Source of the DNA: an uncultured Lachnospiraceae bacterium
GTDB lineage: Bacteria > Bacillota > Clostridia > Lachnospirales > Lachnospiraceae
Length of the DNA stretch: 64,000 bases
Reading direction: 5' to 3'
Assembly: GCA_947382625.1 (NCBI GenBank)
Contig: CANDAG010000013.1
Location: forward strand, 1-64,000
The position numbers and the translations under genes were made by a program. The notes under the pieces are model-generated. The model made no database searches. It was not told where the DNA came from and saw nothing but the letters and a program-made list of their open reading frames with translations. Below are positions 62,219 through 64,000 of the stretch, piece by piece. The first letter of the stretch is position 1. The number at the start of each line of letters is the position of its first letter.

Positions 62219-62251
62219 AAAAAGGCAGGAACTGTTGCTTCCTGCCTTTTT
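62219..62251. terminator. Terminator/attenuator after the solute-binding protein gene
   Basis: AAAAAGGCAGGAA and TTCCTGCCTTTTT are perfect 13-bp arms around seven bases, between the solute-binding protein gene and the unrecognised gene. Located inside an apparent operon, it would reduce expression of the enzyme genes relative to the binding protein. Confidence 0.85.
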
Positions 62252-62264
62252 GGCTTAATATAGA

Positions 62265-63977
62265 TTAGTTTTTATTGAATGCATCGTAAGATTTCTGACA
62301 CAGTGCAAGATACTCTTCGAGCCCGATGGAATTTAATGTATCCAGATAAGTATTCCAGCTACTGTCCGTTACCCCTTCGGAAATAAAACGGATGGTATTC
62401 TCGTCCACAAACTTATCGATATCCGTCTTCATTCTGGATCTGGTATCTCTGTCCTCCTGGGAGAGACGTCCTCTGTCAATCAAATCAGGAGACTGTGCGC
62501 AAAGATACTTATCATACTGCTCACAATAGGGATATTTTTCAAGATGCAGATCAGATAAACTGTATTTTTCTTTGATCACATCGGAAGTAAGGAAAAACAA
62601 ACCGCCTGGTCCCGGACAATCTGCATTAATTTCCTCATTCGTATAAGCAGTTCCATCCTCCTTCATTTTCATAACAAATTTCCCGTTTTCATCGATTTCC
62701 TGATAAATACCGACATTACCCTGGCGGGCCTGGAAGGCAATATCCGGATCCATCAGATAATCCAGCCATGCAATGGTCTCCGCCACATGTTCATTGGCAA
62801 CCGTAATGGCAGCGCCGCCTACCATGGCAGACGCTTCGGTTTTGTACCATACCGGTTCTGCTCCCTCTGCTGCCGGCGGATCCATACAGATAAACTGCTC
62901 CTCTATCCCCTCAAAGGAATGAGCCATACCTCCCAGCCGCCATCCAATAAAGCAGCCTATATTACCGCCTTTGATCTTCGCATAATAGGTGGACATATCC
63001 TGTGAAAAGCTTTCTGTATCGATCAGCCCTTCATTATACGCTTCGCTGATCCACTCAAGGCCCTTCCTGTAGCCCTCCTGCACGGCGCTGAATACAACCT
63101 TATCATTCTCCAGTATCCTGTGTCCCGGCACATCAAGCTGGCCAAAGGAACCAAACAGATTCGTGACTGCACAGGAAGCATCATCCTTTAATACCAGCTC
63201 CAGCGGGATTTCATCTGCCTGTCCGTTTCCATTGGGATCCTGCTCTTTAAATGCTTTTAAGACAGCTTTGAATTCATCCATGGTAGTTGGCACCGAAAGT
63301 CCCAGATTATCCAGCCACTGCTTATTGATAAAATAATGCCCGCCTGAGGTATACCCAATCTCCCAGGCTCTGGATATGCTGTAAATATGCCCGTCTGTGG
63401 CTACCATCTGCTTCATGAAATTCGGCCTGGTTTCCAGCAATCCATAATAGTTGGGCATACTCTCCGCATTCATATATTCATCTACGGGAACCAGAATCTG
63501 CTGCTCCACACCATAGCTCTCCTCTTCATCGGCACTGATACCGCCGCCGAAGATCACATCCGGATATTCCCCGCTGGCAAACATCAGGTTCTTCTTCTGC
63601 ACAAACTCATCTGCCTTCGCAACTGTCCAATTCACCTTAACGCCTGTTTCTTCCTCCACCATTTTCCAGAACGCCATATTTTCATAATCAACGGATACCG
63701 ACGGATCCGCCATCGCCATGACATTGATGGTAACAGGTTCTTCCAGGGGAAGTGTGGGCACATTTGTCTGCTGTGAAGCTTCCGCCTTCGCTTCCTCCTC
63801 AGCCGCCCCTTCGTCCGTGTCTTCTGCTGTCTCCGGGGTCGTCTCCTCCGTCTGCGATACTTCTGTTTTTGCTTCCTCTGCCCCGGACGTATCCTTTCCG
63901 CCGCATCCTGCAAGTAATGACACTGACATTGCCATTGTCAATACAAGTCCCATTGCTCTTGCTGCTTTTCTCTTCAT
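62265..63977 (-). CDS. ABC transporter solute-binding lipoprotein (LplA/oligosaccharide type)
   Basis: A 570-residue lipoprotein. The signal peptide ends LLAGCGG (Cys near residue 25), followed by an acidic Glu/Thr-rich linker (about 30-72) and a family 1 solute-binding domain (from about 76, EEPVTINVMAMADPS; QWLDNLGLSVPTTMDEFKAV; ITVANEHVAETIAWLDYLMD). The size fits the large LplA-like group that binds complex glycans. Permease genes are not in the window and may lie just beyond the right edge. It is presumed to feed the GH89/GH116/sulfatase enzymes. Confidence 0.88.
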   Translation of the reverse strand: MKRKAARAMGLVLTMAMSVSLLAGCGGKDTSGAEEAKTEVSQTEETTPETAEDTDEGAAEEEAKAEASQQTNVPTLPLEEPVTINVMAMADPSVSVDYENMAFWKMVEEETGVKVNWTVAKADEFVQKKNLMFASGEYPDVIFGGGISADEEESYGVEQQILVPVDEYMNAESMPNYYGLLETRPNFMKQMVATDGHIYSISRAWEIGYTSGGHYFINKQWLDNLGLSVPTTMDEFKAVLKAFKEQDPNGNGQADEIPLELVLKDDASCAVTNLFGSFGQLDVPGHRILENDKVVFSAVQEGYRKGLEWISEAYNEGLIDTESFSQDMSTYYAKIKGGNIGCFIGWRLGGMAHSFEGIEEQFICMDPPAAEGAEPVWYKTEASAMVGGAAITVANEHVAETIAWLDYLMDPDIAFQARQGNVGIYQEIDENGKFVMKMKEDGTAYTNEEINADCPGPGGLFFLTSDVIKEKYSLSDLHLEKYPYCEQYDKYLCAQSPDLIDRGRLSQEDRDTRSRMKTDIDKFVDENTIRFISEGVTDSSWNTYLDTLNSIGLEEYLALCQKSYDAFNKN

Positions 63978-64000
63978 ACTCTTTCCTCTCTTTCTCAGAT

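Overview
The window looks like a chromosome segment of a gut-type Lachnospiraceae (Clostridia, Blautia/Clostridium XIVa-like). The grounds are AGGAGG-type ribosome sites with several TTG starts, CheB/CheR and HD-GYP signalling genes, a Firmicutes ESX/type VII ATPase, ECF pantothenate uptake, a BlaR/BlaI pair, many sugar ABC and glycosidase genes, and dispersed short palindromic repeats. This placement is inferred from gene content and style; no 16S gene is present. Most genes lie on the minus strand.

Region by region. 1-5 kb: a chemotaxis/signalling block (start of a probable CheA, receiver protein, CheB, CheR, receiver-HD-GYP protein with a broken HD motif, PAS histidine kinase). 5.5-8.4 kb: a plus-strand coenzyme A operon (pantothenate ECF S component, CoaX, CoaBC). 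8.5-10.6 kb: a second, intact HD-GYP response regulator and an FMN alpha-hydroxy-acid oxidase-like protein. 10.6-19.3 kb: an ESX/type VII-like secretion operon (EssC ATPase, YukD/EsaB, five WXG100-like proteins, a membrane-anchored protein and a DUF2974 lipase-like protein). EssA, EssB and EsaA are not visible. 19.5-22.9 kb: ECF sigma factor, membrane protein, ABC ATPase and ABC permease. 23-24.8 kb: an acidic lipoprotein and a ZIP metal transporter. 25-30.7 kb: a hexuronate catabolic operon (KduI, KduD, RpiB-like isomerase, KDPG aldolase fused to a VOC domain, KDG kinase) with a divergent AraC regulator. 30.7-37.7 kb: a GH-A glycosidase, then an AT-rich stretch with an AraC-methyltransferase fusion, a split chromate transporter with LysR regulator, and a ferritin remnant. 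37.7-47 kb: a CE2-like esterase and an unusual ABC operon (propeller-like solute-binding protein, two permeases, HlyD-like adaptor). Its promoter carries the same tandem palindromes as the adjacent blaI-blaR1 promoter. 47-53.4 kb: pentapeptide and FliD-like proteins, a broken AlbA_2 gene, tRNA-Leu(CAG), a FecR-like lipoprotein, an ECF sigma/DUF4179 anti-sigma pair and a second DUF2974 protein. 53.7-64 kb: a host-glycan-type cluster (sulfatase, GH116, GH89, a large unrecognised alpha-helical protein and a solute-binding lipoprotein).

The strongest candidates for something new are five. (1) The BlaI-type operator pairs link a BlaR1-like sensor without a penicillin-binding domain to a propeller-SBP ABC operon. 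(2) The EssB-less type VII locus carries five divergent WXG proteins and a lipase-like putative substrate. (3) A 142/143-bp inverted-repeat element occurs twice in opposite orientation, each copy flanked by its own 8-bp direct repeat. (4) An AraC-methyltransferase fusion has an internal ribosome site exactly at the domain border. (5) A 758-residue unrecognised protein sits among GH89, GH116 and sulfatase genes.
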